DNA from: Leifsonia sp052114085
Lineage (GTDB): Bacteria > Actinomycetota > Actinomycetes > Actinomycetales > Microbacteriaceae
Direction of reading: 5' to 3'
Assembly: GCF_052114085.1 (NCBI RefSeq)
Contig: NZ_JBFREB010000001.1
Coordinates: 1,922,001 to 1,986,000 of the forward strand
Length of the DNA stretch: 64,000 bases
Part shown: positions 7,809 to 16,524 of the stretch, piece by piece
How the letters are laid out: every line of letters begins with the position of its first letter
Numbering within the stretch: the stretch's first letter is position 1
Notes under the pieces: generated by a model
Told to the model about the DNA's origin: nothing
Databases searched by the model: none
The model's input: the letters and a program-made list of their open reading frames with translations, nothing else
Made by a program: the position numbers and the translations under genes

Positions 7809-9426
7809 AGCCGGGGTTGTCCTTCATCCACTGCTGCCATTTCTCCACTGCGGCGTCATGCTCGGCCTGAGTGGTGGAGAAGATCGTCTCGCCCGTCTGG
7901 AGGTTCCACGTCACGAAGTACATCCACGTGCCGTCGGCGGGATGCTGCACCGCGTTGATCGCCAGGTCGCCCGGGTTCGAGATCGGCCCGACCGGCAGCC
8001 CCGGGTGAACGTACGTGTTGTACAGGTTGGCCGGGTCCGCCCTCTCGGCGTCCGTCGTCGTCACCCTGTCCGTGTGGCCCGTGCCGTAGGCGACCGTCGC
8101 GTCGGACTGGAGGTCCCAGCCTTGCGCTATCCGGTTCAGGAACACCCGTGCCACCTTGGGGTAGTCGTCCTTGAGGCCGGCCTCTCGCTGCACGACCGAC
8201 GCCAGTACGACGGTGTTCCACCGGTTCGCGGGCGCGACACCCGCCTCGTCCAGCGACTGGAACATCCGGTCGACCATGGTCTTGATCGCCTGCTGCGCCG
8301 TTGTGCCGGGAGCGAAGGTGTACGTCGCCGGGAAGAGGAAGCCCTCCAACGACTTGGCCTCGGGCGGCAGGCCGTAGGCCGCGGGGTTCGCGGAGGCGGC
8401 CTGGAGGTCGGCCAGCGGGATCTTGGTCGAGTCCGCGACCGTCTGCAGAATGTCTTTCTCCGCCGTCCCCTCGGGGATGACGGCCGTGTTCTCGACCCGG
8501 GAACTGGAATCCTGCAGCGCGGCCAGTGCCGCTGCGGCGCTCATCTGCTTGGCGAGTTTGAACACCCCGGGCTGGAACTGCGCCTCGGGCTTCTGCCGCA
8601 GCAGGAGGGAGTAGAAGGCGTCGGACGTCTTCACCACGCCGGCCTTCGCCAGGTTGTCCGAGATCGTCGAGCCATCGTCTCCGGACTTGATCGTGAACAT
8701 GACCTCGCCCGTGCCGCTGCCCTTGTAGTCGTTCTCGGGCGGGAACAGCGCATTCTGCACCTTGGCGATCTGGGGCTGGAAGATGGCGTACGCGCCACCG
8801 GCCATGCCGCCCAGGATGCCGAGGATCACGATCGTGACGATCAGGCGTTTGATCCACCGCCGCTTCTTCTTCGGCGGCTCGTCATGCGACAGGTAGTTCT
8901 GCTGCCGCCACGCGAGCGGATGCCCGTCCTGAGCGGTCTCGTCTTCGGTGTCCTCGAGCACTCCGAACACAGTACGCGCAGGATGGTCGTGGTGCGAGGA
9001 CGTGTGCTCGTCGGCCCCGTGACGGGCCGCCACACCGACCGGCTGCGGCTCTTCGACCTGCGAAATCGGACCGGTGATGACCGCATCGAAATCGAGGCCG
9101 GCGAGGGCGGCGCGGTCGGCCGACGATTCCATGGTCGGCGTCGGAGAGGAGATCGGGGCTCCGTCGTGGATCGGCTCGGGAGCGAGAGACGGGTTGTCGG
9201 GTGCCGTCTGCACTTCGCGCTCCTGCGCCTCACGAGCCTGCGCCTCGCGGGCCGCGCGGGCCTCCCGCCTGGTCATCGGCGGACGCTCGTCACCCGGGGT
9301 CGCGTCCGGTGCGGGTGCCTGCTCGGGCGCCGGCGGACGGTTCACGGCCGGGAAAACGGGCGGCTCCGGCCGCTCCTGGGGGTTCTGAGACAAGCTACTG
9401 TCCAATGCTCGTTTCGACGGTGTCAC
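7801..9426 (-). CDS. mltG: Endolytic murein transglycosylase MltG (YceG-like)
   Basis: A membrane-anchored lytic transglycosylase that cleaves nascent glycan strands. Of 541 residues, 1-190 form a long Pro/Ala/Glu-rich cytoplasmic region, 194-215 a transmembrane helix after a KKKRRWIKR stop, and the rest the extracytoplasmic LysM-like and YceG domains. The catalytic Glu lies in ASVVQREAGLKDD, and the YNTYVHPGLPVGPISNPG motif is typical. The GTG start at 9426 overlaps ruvX by 32 bp and has a poor ribosome-binding site; a TTG at 9393, one base after the ruvX stop (SQNPQERPEP), is an equally possible start. It overlaps aroE by 8 bp. Confidence 0.93.
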   Translation of the reverse strand: MTPSKRALDSSLSQNPQERPEPPVFPAVNRPPAPEQAPAPDATPGDERPPMTRREARAAREAQAREAQEREVQTAPDNPSLAPEPIHDGAPISSPTPTMESSADRAALAGLDFDAVITGPISQVEEPQPVGVAARHGADEHTSSHHDHPARTVFGVLEDTEDETAQDGHPLAWRQQNYLSHDEPPKKKRRWIKRLIVTIVILGILGGMAGGAYAIFQPQIAKVQNALFPPENDYKGSGTGEVMFTIKSGDDGSTISDNLAKAGVVKTSDAFYSLLLRQKPEAQFQPGVFKLAKQMSAAAALAALQDSSSRVENTAVIPEGTAEKDILQTVADSTKIPLADLQAASANPAAYGLPPEAKSLEGFLFPATYTFAPGTTAQQAIKTMVDRMFQSLDEAGVAPANRWNTVVLASVVQREAGLKDDYPKVARVFLNRIAQGWDLQSDATVAYGTGHTDRVTTTDAERADPANLYNTYVHPGLPVGPISNPGDLAINAVQHPADGTWMYFVTWNLQTGETIFSTTQAEHDAAVEKWQQWMKDNPGYE

Positions 9427-9862
9427 CCGGCGGACGGCCTGTGGCCCGTTCCGCGTCGAGGGCGTGCTGCAAAATTATCGTGGCCGCGACCTGATCCACC
9501 ACCGGACGCGCCTTCTTCGTGTTCCTGCCCGACGCGCGTAGCGCCTGGGTCGCCGACACTGTCGACAGGCGCTCGTCGACCAGACGGACAGGAACGCCGG
9601 CTTCGGCGGCCAGCGCCTCGGCGAAACCGATCGCGTCCGCCGTGGAGGCGGTGTGCGCGCCGGAGAGCGCCAGCGGTAACCCGACGATAACCTCGAAGGC
9701 TCCGAGTTCCCCGACGATCTCCGTGATCCGGCGCCGATCCGCAGCATCTTTGGAGCGGGCGACCGTCTCCACCGGGGTGGCCAGCATCCCGTGGAGGTCG
9801 GACCGGCTCACACCGATCCTCACCTTCCCGACGTCGACGCCGATCCGGACCCCGTTGCGCAC
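9395..9862 (-). CDS. ruvX: RuvX/YqgF Holliday-junction resolvase-like, 16S pre-rRNA nuclease
   Basis: RNase H-fold nuclease of the YqgF family, thought to finish 16S rRNA 5' processing. The 155-residue product begins with GTG and shows GVDVGKVRIGVSRSD (first catalytic Asp), VGLPLALSGAHTAST (the VGLP motif) and VDERLSTVSATQAL with the second acidic residue, then DQVAATIILQHALD near the end. The alaS-ruvX-mltG-aroE order is a classic bacterial context. The alaS stop lies 6 bases upstream. Confidence 0.95.
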   Translation of the reverse strand: MRNGVRIGVDVGKVRIGVSRSDLHGMLATPVETVARSKDAADRRRITEIVGELGAFEVIVGLPLALSGAHTASTADAIGFAEALAAEAGVPVRLVDERLSTVSATQALRASGRNTKKARPVVDQVAATIILQHALDAERATGRPPGDTVETSIGQ

Positions 9863-9868
9863 GCGGTG

Positions 9869-12526
9869 CTATCCGATCGCCGACACGACCGCGCTCAACG
9901 CCGCCGGGATCGCGTCCGCGTCCGTGCCGCCGCCCTGAGCCAGGTCGGCCTTTCCGCCGCCACCGCCACCGAGCACACCGGCCGCCGACTTGGCGAGCGC
10001 GCCCGCGTTGACGCCTGCGTCACGTGCCGCCTGGTTGGTCGCGACGATGACGACCGGCTTTCCGCCGGCCCGAGCAGCCAGGGCGACCGTCGCCGCATCC
10101 GACCCGAGCCGCTCGCGCACCGTGGTGACCAGCAGGCGCAGGTCGTCCGCCGTGTTGAGCGAGCCGGCATCCTCCGCCACGACCATCACGGAGCCGCGAC
10201 GCGTCGCCGACTGCACGAGCCCCGGCACCTTGTCGAGCACTGCGCGTGCCTCGAACGCCTGGATGCGCTTCTCGGCCGCCTTGAGGTTCGCCATCAGGTC
10301 GGCGATCTTCTCCGGGAGCTGTTCGCGCGGCGTCTTGAGCGAGCCCGACAGCTGCGACACGATGGTCCGCTCCACCGCGAGGTCCTTGAACGCCTCCAAG
10401 CCGACCAGCGACTCGACGCGGCGGTTCGTGGAACCGACCGACGACTCGCTGACCAGGTTGATCATCCCGATCTCGGAGCTCGTCGAGACGTGGGTGCCCG
10501 CGCAGAGTTCGCGCGACCAGGGGCCGCCGATGTCGACGACGCGCACGACGTCTCCGTACTTCTCCCCGAACAGGGCCATGGCGCCGAGAGACTTGGCCTC
10601 GGCCAGCGGCAGCTCGCGCGTGGTGACTTCGAGGTTCTGCCGGATGGCGCTGTTCGAGATCTCCTCGATCTCGCTGCGCGTCTCGGCGGAGAGCGCCTGG
10701 TTCCACGAGAAGTCGAGCCGCAAGTAGCCGGCCTTGTTGTACGAGCCGGACTGGTGCGCGTTCGAGCCGAGCACCTGACGCAGCGCCGCGTGGATGATGT
10801 GGGTGCCGGAGTGCGCCTGCCGCGCACCGCGGCGGTAATCCGCGTCCACCAGGCTCGTTGCGGGTGCGCCCACGCCGACCTCGCCGTTGCGGACCAGGAC
10901 CTTGTGGCTGATCAGGCCCTTGACGGGCTTCTGCACGTCGAGCACTTCGAGCTCGTAGCCGGGGCCGACGATCGTTCCGGCGTCCGCATCCTGACCGCCG
11001 GACTCCGCGTACAGCGCGGTGGCGCCGAGGATGATCTCCGCGACCTGACCCTCGCGCGCCCGGTCGACCGAGCGACCGTCGACGATGAGCCCGAGCACGC
11101 TCGACTCCGTCTCCAGCTCCGTGTAGCCCGTGAAGACCGTCTCACCGAGCGAGCGGAAGGCGCTGTAGACCGACAGGTCGGCCAAGGCGGTCTTCTTCGC
11201 CTTCGCGTCCGCCTTGGCGCGCGAGCGCTGGTCGGACATCAGCTTGTCGAACGCGGTGCGGTCGACGGTCAGGCCCGCCTCCTCCGCCATCTCCAGCGTG
11301 AGGTCGATCGGGAAGCCGTAGGTGTCGTGCAGCAGGAACGCGGTGTCGCCGGCCAGCTGCTTGCGGCCCTCCTTCTGCGTCGTCGCGACGGCGGTGTCGA
11401 GGATGCTCGTGCCCGCGGCGAGCGTGCGCAGGAACGTCTCCTCCTCTGCATACGCCAGCTGCGAGATCCGATCGAACTCGGTCCCGACCTCCGGGTACGC
11501 CGCCTTCATGGCGTCGCGCGAGGCCGGGAACAGCTCCGGGAACGTCGCCGTCTCGACACCGAGCAGGCGCATCGCGCGCACCGTGCGGCGCATCAGGCGG
11601 CGCAGCACGTAACCGCGGCCCTCGTTCGACGGCGTCACGCCATCGGCCATCAGCATCAGGGCGCTGCGGACGTGGTCGGCGACCACCCGGAGCCGCACGT
11701 CGTCCTCGTGCGCCTCGTTGCCGTACGGCTTGCCGGCGAGCTCGGCAGCGCGGTCGAGCACCGGCCGCACCTGGTCGATCTCGTACATGTTGTCGACGCC
11801 CTGCTTGATGAACGCGACGCGCTCGAGCCCCAGGCCGGTGTCGATGTTCTTCTTCGGCAGGTCGCCGAGGATGTCGAAGTCTTTCTTGCCGTCACCCTCG
11901 CCGCGGAGGTACTGCATGAAGACGAGGTTCCAGATCTCGACATAGCGGTCGTCGTCCGTCGCCGGGCCGCCGTCGATGCCGTAGGCGGGGCCGCGGTCGA
12001 AGAAGATCTCCGAGCAGGGTCCGGCAGGACCCGGCTGGCCGGTCGACCAGTAGTTGGTGTCCTTGCCGAGGTCCTGGATGCGCTCGGGCGGGAGGGTGGA
12101 GACGCGCTGCCAGATCTCGCGCGCTTCGTCGTCCTCCTCGTAGACCGTGACCCACAGATCCTTCGGGTCGAAGCCCAGGCCGCCCTCGTCCTCCGACGTG
12201 GTCAGCAGATCCCACGCGAACGTGATGGCCTGCTCCTTGAAGTAGTCGCCGAACGAGAAATTGCCGGCCATCTGGAAGAACGTGCCGTGGCGGGGCGTCT
12301 TTCCGACCTCGTCGATGTCGAGCGTCCGGATGCACTTCTGCACACTCGTCGCACGCGGGAACGGCGCGGGGACGACGCCGGTCAGATACGGGACGAACGG
12401 CACCATTCCGGCGACCGTGAACAGCAGCGACGGGTCGTCGCTGACCAGGGAGGCGGAGGGGACGACGGTGTGACCGCGCTGCGCGAAGAAGTCGAGCCAG
12501 CGGCGGTGGATTTCAGCAGTCTGCAT
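9869..12526 (-). CDS. alaS: Alanyl-tRNA synthetase
   Basis: Charges tRNA-Ala and edits mischarged Ser/Gly. The 885-residue product starts MQTAEIHRRWLDFFAQRGH, the class II catalytic domain start; sequence open further upstream is rejected because it overlaps a small membrane gene. The editing-domain zinc ligands HSGTHIIH and CAGTH are present, and the C-terminal DHHA1 domain ends in a glycine-rich GVLGGGGGGKADLAQGGG segment as in other AlaS. It heads the alaS-to-pyrB minus-strand series. Confidence 0.98.
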   Translation of the reverse strand: MQTAEIHRRWLDFFAQRGHTVVPSASLVSDDPSLLFTVAGMVPFVPYLTGVVPAPFPRATSVQKCIRTLDIDEVGKTPRHGTFFQMAGNFSFGDYFKEQAITFAWDLLTTSEDEGGLGFDPKDLWVTVYEEDDEAREIWQRVSTLPPERIQDLGKDTNYWSTGQPGPAGPCSEIFFDRGPAYGIDGGPATDDDRYVEIWNLVFMQYLRGEGDGKKDFDILGDLPKKNIDTGLGLERVAFIKQGVDNMYEIDQVRPVLDRAAELAGKPYGNEAHEDDVRLRVVADHVRSALMLMADGVTPSNEGRGYVLRRLMRRTVRAMRLLGVETATFPELFPASRDAMKAAYPEVGTEFDRISQLAYAEEETFLRTLAAGTSILDTAVATTQKEGRKQLAGDTAFLLHDTYGFPIDLTLEMAEEAGLTVDRTAFDKLMSDQRSRAKADAKAKKTALADLSVYSAFRSLGETVFTGYTELETESSVLGLIVDGRSVDRAREGQVAEIILGATALYAESGGQDADAGTIVGPGYELEVLDVQKPVKGLISHKVLVRNGEVGVGAPATSLVDADYRRGARQAHSGTHIIHAALRQVLGSNAHQSGSYNKAGYLRLDFSWNQALSAETRSEIEEISNSAIRQNLEVTTRELPLAEAKSLGAMALFGEKYGDVVRVVDIGGPWSRELCAGTHVSTSSEIGMINLVSESSVGSTNRRVESLVGLEAFKDLAVERTIVSQLSGSLKTPREQLPEKIADLMANLKAAEKRIQAFEARAVLDKVPGLVQSATRRGSVMVVAEDAGSLNTADDLRLLVTTVRERLGSDAATVALAARAGGKPVVIVATNQAARDAGVNAGALAKSAAGVLGGGGGGKADLAQGGGTDADAIPAALSAVVSAIG

Positions 12527-12566
12527 GGTTTCCGGTCGATCGGGTCTGGGTGAGGAGGACGGGGCG

Positions 12567-12758
12567 TCAGTCGCCCTGAATGGCCGAACGGATCTCGGCC
12601 TCGCGCTGCCGGTAGCCGTCGGAGATGGCCTCGCCGAAATCGCGCGCCTTCTGGTCCATGTTGGTGAAGAATTCGCGACCTTTTTTGGTCTCGTTGACCT
12701 GGTGGGCGACGGTGAAGCCGATGGCGACACCGATGAGCAGCCACAGGAAACTCTTCAT
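12567..12758 (-). CDS. Small single-pass membrane protein
   Basis: A 63-residue protein starting MKSFLWLLIGVAIGFTVAH, with one N-terminal transmembrane helix (about residues 3-19) and a charged cytoplasmic helix (EREAEIRSAI-like end) after it. The ATG has a good GGGAGGA ribosome-binding site 5 bases upstream. A longer reading upstream is possible but would lack this signal. It lies between the DUF948-like gene and alaS, 40 bp before alaS, so it is probably cotranscribed with both. I recall such small proteins in this position in related actinobacteria; no function is known to me. Confidence 0.72.
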   Translation of the reverse strand: MKSFLWLLIGVAIGFTVAHQVNETKKGREFFTNMDQKARDFGEAISDGYRQREAEIRSAIQGD

Positions 12759-12817
12759 GCTGATCCTCCCTCTCTGGACGACGCCACGCGCGGGCGCGCG
12801 GCGCACGAGAATCAAGT

Positions 12818-13219
12818 CTAGTGGGAGTCGCCGCGCCTGCTCCGGGAAGAGGCGGAGTCACGCGAGGCGAACCCGCCTGCCGCCTTGAAGGCCGCACGCG
12901 CGGCCGCGCTGAATCCGGCCAGCTTGATCAGCGGACCGCCGACCGTCGCGGCGAAGAGGGCGACCAGCGAGGAGACGTTGCCCGTCACATCCGCGACGTT
13001 CTTCGTGATCACGTCGACCCGGGCGAGCTGCTTGTTCGTCTCCTGCAGCGTCGTCGCGGTCTCGTCGAGGATCGGCGTGATGCCGTCGCTCGCCTCCTTG
13101 ATCGCGTCACGCGTCGAGTCGAGCACGCGCCCCAGCTTGAGCAGCGGGATGGCGATGAAGCCGACGAGGACCGCGAACACGACGGCCGCGATCAACCCTG
13201 CGATGTCTCCACCGGACAT
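12818..13219 (-). CDS. DUF948-type membrane protein
   Basis: A 133-residue protein starting MSGGDIAGLIAAVVFAVLVGF, with one N-terminal transmembrane helix (about residues 6-27) followed by a long amphipathic, coiled-coil-like stretch (LDSTRDAIKEASDGITPILDE...) and a basic Ser/Arg-rich tail. This layout matches DUF948 proteins, general-stress-like membrane proteins found upstream of alaS in actinobacteria. The start has a GGAAGGAG Shine-Dalgarno. Function unknown; the coiled coil suggests self-assembly at the membrane. Confidence 0.75.
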   Translation of the reverse strand: MSGGDIAGLIAAVVFAVLVGFIAIPLLKLGRVLDSTRDAIKEASDGITPILDETATTLQETNKQLARVDVITKNVADVTGNVSSLVALFAATVGGPLIKLAGFSAAARAAFKAAGGFASRDSASSRSRRGDSH

Positions 13220-13357
13220 GTGGGCTCCTTCCATTCCGCCACGGGCATACCGGTCAAGCGTAGCCGTATGCGCGGGTCTCGGGAACGGACGGCGGAACGA
13301 GGAACGGGGCCGCGGCATGATGCCGCGACCCCGTTCCGGGAGTGAAGACGCTGAGCC

Positions 13358-13981
13358 TTAGCGGGCCGCGTAGTACTCGACGACCAGCTGGACCTCGCAG
13401 GTCACGGGGACCTCGGCACGCTTCGGGCGGCGAACGAGGCGCGCCTGGAGCTTGTCGATCTCGACCTCGAGGTAGCCCGGGGTCTTCGGGAGGACGTCGA
13501 GGTGGCCACCGGCGGCCGCGACCTGGAAGGGCTCGGTGCCCTCGGAGCGGGCCTTGACGTGGATGAGCTGACCCGGCTTGACGCGGAACGACGGGCGGTC
13601 GACGAGCTGGCCGTCCACGAGGATGTGGCGGTGCACGACGAACTGACGGGCCTGCGTGATGGTGCGGGCGAAGCCGGCACGGAGCACGAGGGCGTCGAGA
13701 CGCATCTCGAGGAGCTCGACCAGGTTCTCACCGGTCAGGCCCTTGGTGCGGCGGGCCTCTTCGAAGGCGATCTTGATCTGCTTCTCGCGGATGCCGTACT
13801 GGGCACGCAGGCGCTGCTTCTCGCGAAGACGCACCGCGTAGTCGGAGTCGGCCTTGCGCTTGGTGCGGCCGTGCTCACCCGGAGCGTAGGGGCGCTTCTC
13901 CATGTAGCGCGCCGCCTTCGGGGTGAGCGGGATGCCCAGGGCCCGCGACTCGCGGGTCTTGCTGCGGGAACGTGAAGACAC
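13358..13981 (-). CDS. rpsD: 30S ribosomal protein S4
   Basis: Primary 16S rRNA-binding protein and assembly initiator. The 207-residue product starts with GTG (VSSRSRSKTRESRALG), preceded by GAAAGGAAACC. The S4 RNA-binding domain LEMRLDALVLRAGFARTITQARQFVVH is intact. The N-terminal zinc cysteines of C+ S4 proteins are absent, so this is a zinc-independent C- form. It is a stand-alone rpsD, outside the alpha operon, with a leader of about 170 bp that could hold an autoregulatory site. Confidence 0.97.
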   Translation of the reverse strand: MSSRSRSKTRESRALGIPLTPKAARYMEKRPYAPGEHGRTKRKADSDYAVRLREKQRLRAQYGIREKQIKIAFEEARRTKGLTGENLVELLEMRLDALVLRAGFARTITQARQFVVHRHILVDGQLVDRPSFRVKPGQLIHVKARSEGTEPFQVAAAGGHLDVLPKTPGYLEVEIDKLQARLVRRPKRAEVPVTCEVQLVVEYYAAR

Positions 13982-14151
13982 GGTTTCCTTTCGGTTTCTC
14001 TCTGAAGTATGTGGACGCGGGCGCACGCGCGTCTAATGACGCATCGCCCGCAGAGAGAGGGATTGTCGCCAGGGACGCCCGGCTACAGGGCCAGTCCCGT
14101 CGAAGATGTGAACGTGGCAGCCGCACCCCGGACACACTTCTAGGCGGATCA

Positions 14152-14157
14152 ATAATA
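14152..14157 (-). promoter_or_regulatory. Candidate -10 box for rpsD
   Basis: TATTAT on the minus strand, about 170 bp before the rpsD GTG and just after the rarA stop. No convincing -35 is seen 17 bases upstream. The 13982-14168 gap holds no gene; its long leader is G/C-rich and could be structured. Confidence 0.35.
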
Positions 14158-14168
14158 GCAGAGGACGA

Positions 14169-15509
14169 TCAGCGTCCGCGCACGATGCGGCGCAGCTTCG
14201 CGAGCCGCGCGGAGACGTCCCGTTCATTGCCGTGCTCCGTCGGTGTGTAGTAGGTCGTACCGTCGAGTTCGTCGGGCAGGTACTGCTGTTCGAGGACCCC
14301 GAGCGCGTCGTCGTGCGGGTATTTGTAGCCCTTGCCGTGTCCCAGCCGCTTCGCGCCCGAATAGTGCGCGTCGCGCAGGTGCTTCGGCACGCGGCCGATC
14401 TTGCCGGCGCGCACGTCGGCGATCGCCGCATCCAACGCCATGTACGCCGCGTTCGACTTGGGAGCGGTCGCCAGGTGCACGACGGCCTGAGCGAGAGGGA
14501 TGCGACCCTCGGGCATCCCGATCATCTGCACGGCGTCGGCGGCGGCGATCGCGATCACGAGCGCCTGCGGGTCGGCCATCCCGATGTCTTCCGACGCCAG
14601 CACGATGATGCGCCGGGCGATGAAGCGCGGGTCCTCCCCCGCCTCGATCATGCGGGCGAGATAGTGCAGCGAGGCGTCGACGTCGGAGCCCCTGACAGAC
14701 TTGATGAAGGCGCTGATCACGTCGTAGTGCTCGTCGCCGTTGCGGTCGTAGCGCAGGAGCGCTCGGTCGACGGCCTGCGCGACCAGCTCGACCGTGATCA
14801 CCGGCTTCTTCTTGGAGGTGGCCGGCGTCGACGACGCGGCGGTGACCGAAGCGGCCTCGAGCGCCGTCAGCGCACGCCGTGCGTCGCCCGACGCCAGGCG
14901 GACCAGGGCGGCACGAGCCTCCGGGTCGAGCGTGTACTGACCGCCGAGTCCGCGCTCGTCGCTCACCGCGCGATCGACGACGACACCGAGGTCGTCGTCG
15001 TTGAGCGTCTCCAGCGTCAGCAGCAGGCTGCGCGAGAGCAGAGGCGAGATGACCGAGAACGACGGATTCTCGGTGGTCGCGGCCACAAGGATGACCCAGC
15101 CGTTTTCAACGCCCGGAAGCAGAGCATCCTGCTGCGCCTTGGTGAAACGGTGGATCTCATCGAGGAAGAGGACTGTCGAGACACCGTACAGATCGCGCGT
15201 CGAGAGCGCCTCGTCCATCACCAGCCGGACATCTTTCACGCCGGCGGTCACCGCCGACAGCTCGACGAAGCGCCGCCCCGAGGAGTGCGCGATCGCCTGT
15301 GCGAGGGTCGTCTTGCCCGTGCCGGGAGGGCCCCAGAGGATGACGGAGACGGAACCGGACTGCCCCTCTTTGTCGGAGGCGAGGGCGACGAGCGGCGAGC
15401 CGGGCTTCAGGAGGTGACGCTGACCGGCGACCTCGTCGAGCGACTTCGGGCGCATGCGCACCGCGAGCGGAGTCGCTCCCGTCCGGAGCCCAGGTTGCAC
15501 GTCGACCAC
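14169..15509 (-). CDS. rarA: Replication-associated recombination protein A (RarA/MgsA AAA+ ATPase)
   Basis: AAA+ clamp-loader-like ATPase acting at stalled forks. The 446-residue protein has Walker A GPPGTGKTT, Walker B LFLDEIHRF, sensor TTENPSF and the C-terminal MgsA tetramerisation region (YDVISAFIKSVRGSD, ARRIIVLASEDIGMADP). The start is GTG (VVDVQPGLRTG); there is little room upstream because a divergent gene begins at 15669. Length fits the family. Confidence 0.96.
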   Translation of the reverse strand: MVDVQPGLRTGATPLAVRMRPKSLDEVAGQRHLLKPGSPLVALASDKEGQSGSVSVILWGPPGTGKTTLAQAIAHSSGRRFVELSAVTAGVKDVRLVMDEALSTRDLYGVSTVLFLDEIHRFTKAQQDALLPGVENGWVILVAATTENPSFSVISPLLSRSLLLTLETLNDDDLGVVVDRAVSDERGLGGQYTLDPEARAALVRLASGDARRALTALEAASVTAASSTPATSKKKPVITVELVAQAVDRALLRYDRNGDEHYDVISAFIKSVRGSDVDASLHYLARMIEAGEDPRFIARRIIVLASEDIGMADPQALVIAIAAADAVQMIGMPEGRIPLAQAVVHLATAPKSNAAYMALDAAIADVRAGKIGRVPKHLRDAHYSGAKRLGHGKGYKYPHDDALGVLEQQYLPDELDGTTYYTPTEHGNERDVSARLAKLRRIVRGR

Positions 15510-15668
15510 TCGTCAAGAGTAGTCGCGACCTCTGACACTCCTGCCCGGGACGCTCATCGTCGGGAAAGGCCGGGTTTGTCCTCCATAGGCGCGGCGGATA
15601 AGGTTCTCCATGATCCAGCGGGCGAGGCCTCGCGGACTTCCCCCGTACGGACCGCCGGAGGACTTGAG

Positions 15669-16448
15669 TTGGCACCGAAGCAGAACGACCGCGAAGCGCG
15701 ACAGGCCCGCGAGCGGCTCCGCGCCTACCAGGCGCGACAGACCGTCCACGAGCACAAGGTCAAGCGACGCAAGCGTGACAACTGGGTGGCCGGAATCGCC
15801 GCCATCGTCATCGTCGCACTGGCCGTGGGCACGCAGCTCCTCTACTTCTCCGCCGGACCGGGGCTCGCCAAGGCATCCGGGTCGCCCTCGCCGACGCCCA
15901 GCGCGACGGCGTCCGCCGGCGCCGTACCGCCGAAGACACTCGCCGAGGGCCGCACCTGGACGGGAACGATGACGATCAACGGCATCCCGCTCGGTGTCTC
16001 CCTCGATGGTGCCGCCGCCCCGCAGGCCGTCTCGTCCACCGTGTCCCTCGTGCAGAAGAAGTTCTACGACGGGCTCACCTGCCACCGCCTCACGAACGGC
16101 GGCTTCTACGTGCTGCAGTGCGGCGACCCCGAGGGCACCGGCAGCGGCGGCCCCGGCTACGAGTACGGCCCGATCGAGAACGCCCCGACCGACAACGTCT
16201 ACAAGGCGGGAACGATCGCCATGGCGCGGCAGAGCAACAACGCGAGCAGCCAGGGCAGCCAGTTCTTCATCGTCTACGACGACACGACCATCCCGGCCGA
16301 TCAGGCGGGCGGCTACACGGTCATCGGGCACGTGACCTCCGGCCTCGACGAGCTCAAGAAGCAGGTCACCGACAAGGGTGTCCAGGGTGGCTCGACCGAC
16401 GGCAAGCCGGCCGTCGCCACCACGATCGAGACCTTCACCCTGCAGTGA
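15669..16448 (+). CDS. Membrane-anchored cyclophilin-type peptidyl-prolyl isomerase
   Basis: A 259-residue protein from a TTG start with GGAGG 6 bases upstream (TTG GCA CCG AAG). Residues 1-35 are highly charged and basic, about 39-58 form a transmembrane helix (VAGIAAIVIVALAVGTQLLYF), 65-85 are a Ser/Pro/Ala linker, and the rest is a cyclophilin domain with FYDGLTCHRLTNGGFYVLQCGDP, MARQSNNASSQGSQFFIVY and YTVIGHVTSGLD. The catalytic Arg of typical cyclophilins (FHR) is present as CHR. It should fold exported proteins at the outer face of the membrane. Long reading upstream of the TTG runs antisense to rarA and is rejected. Confidence 0.9.
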   Translation: MAPKQNDREARQARERLRAYQARQTVHEHKVKRRKRDNWVAGIAAIVIVALAVGTQLLYFSAGPGLAKASGSPSPTPSATASAGAVPPKTLAEGRTWTGTMTINGIPLGVSLDGAAAPQAVSSTVSLVQKKFYDGLTCHRLTNGGFYVLQCGDPEGTGSGGPGYEYGPIENAPTDNVYKAGTIAMARQSNNASSQGSQFFIVYDDTTIPADQAGGYTVIGHVTSGLDELKKQVTDKGVQGGSTDGKPAVATTIETFTLQ

Positions 16449-16524
16449 CCGCGGCACGTGCAATAGGCTGATTCCCACGTGGGGCGGCATCCCGCCCGCA
16501 TCGCGCAGCAGCAAGGTGAGGCTC

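Noticed and set aside
9791..12553. A 920-codon plus-strand frame
   Set aside because: It is antisense to alaS, whose protein is clearly real; the product is Arg/His/Asp-rich low-complexity text typical of high-GC antisense frames.
14232..15668. A long plus-strand extension upstream of the cyclophilin
   Set aside because: It is antisense to rarA. The TTG at 15669 has a good GGAGG site and begins the recognisable protein.
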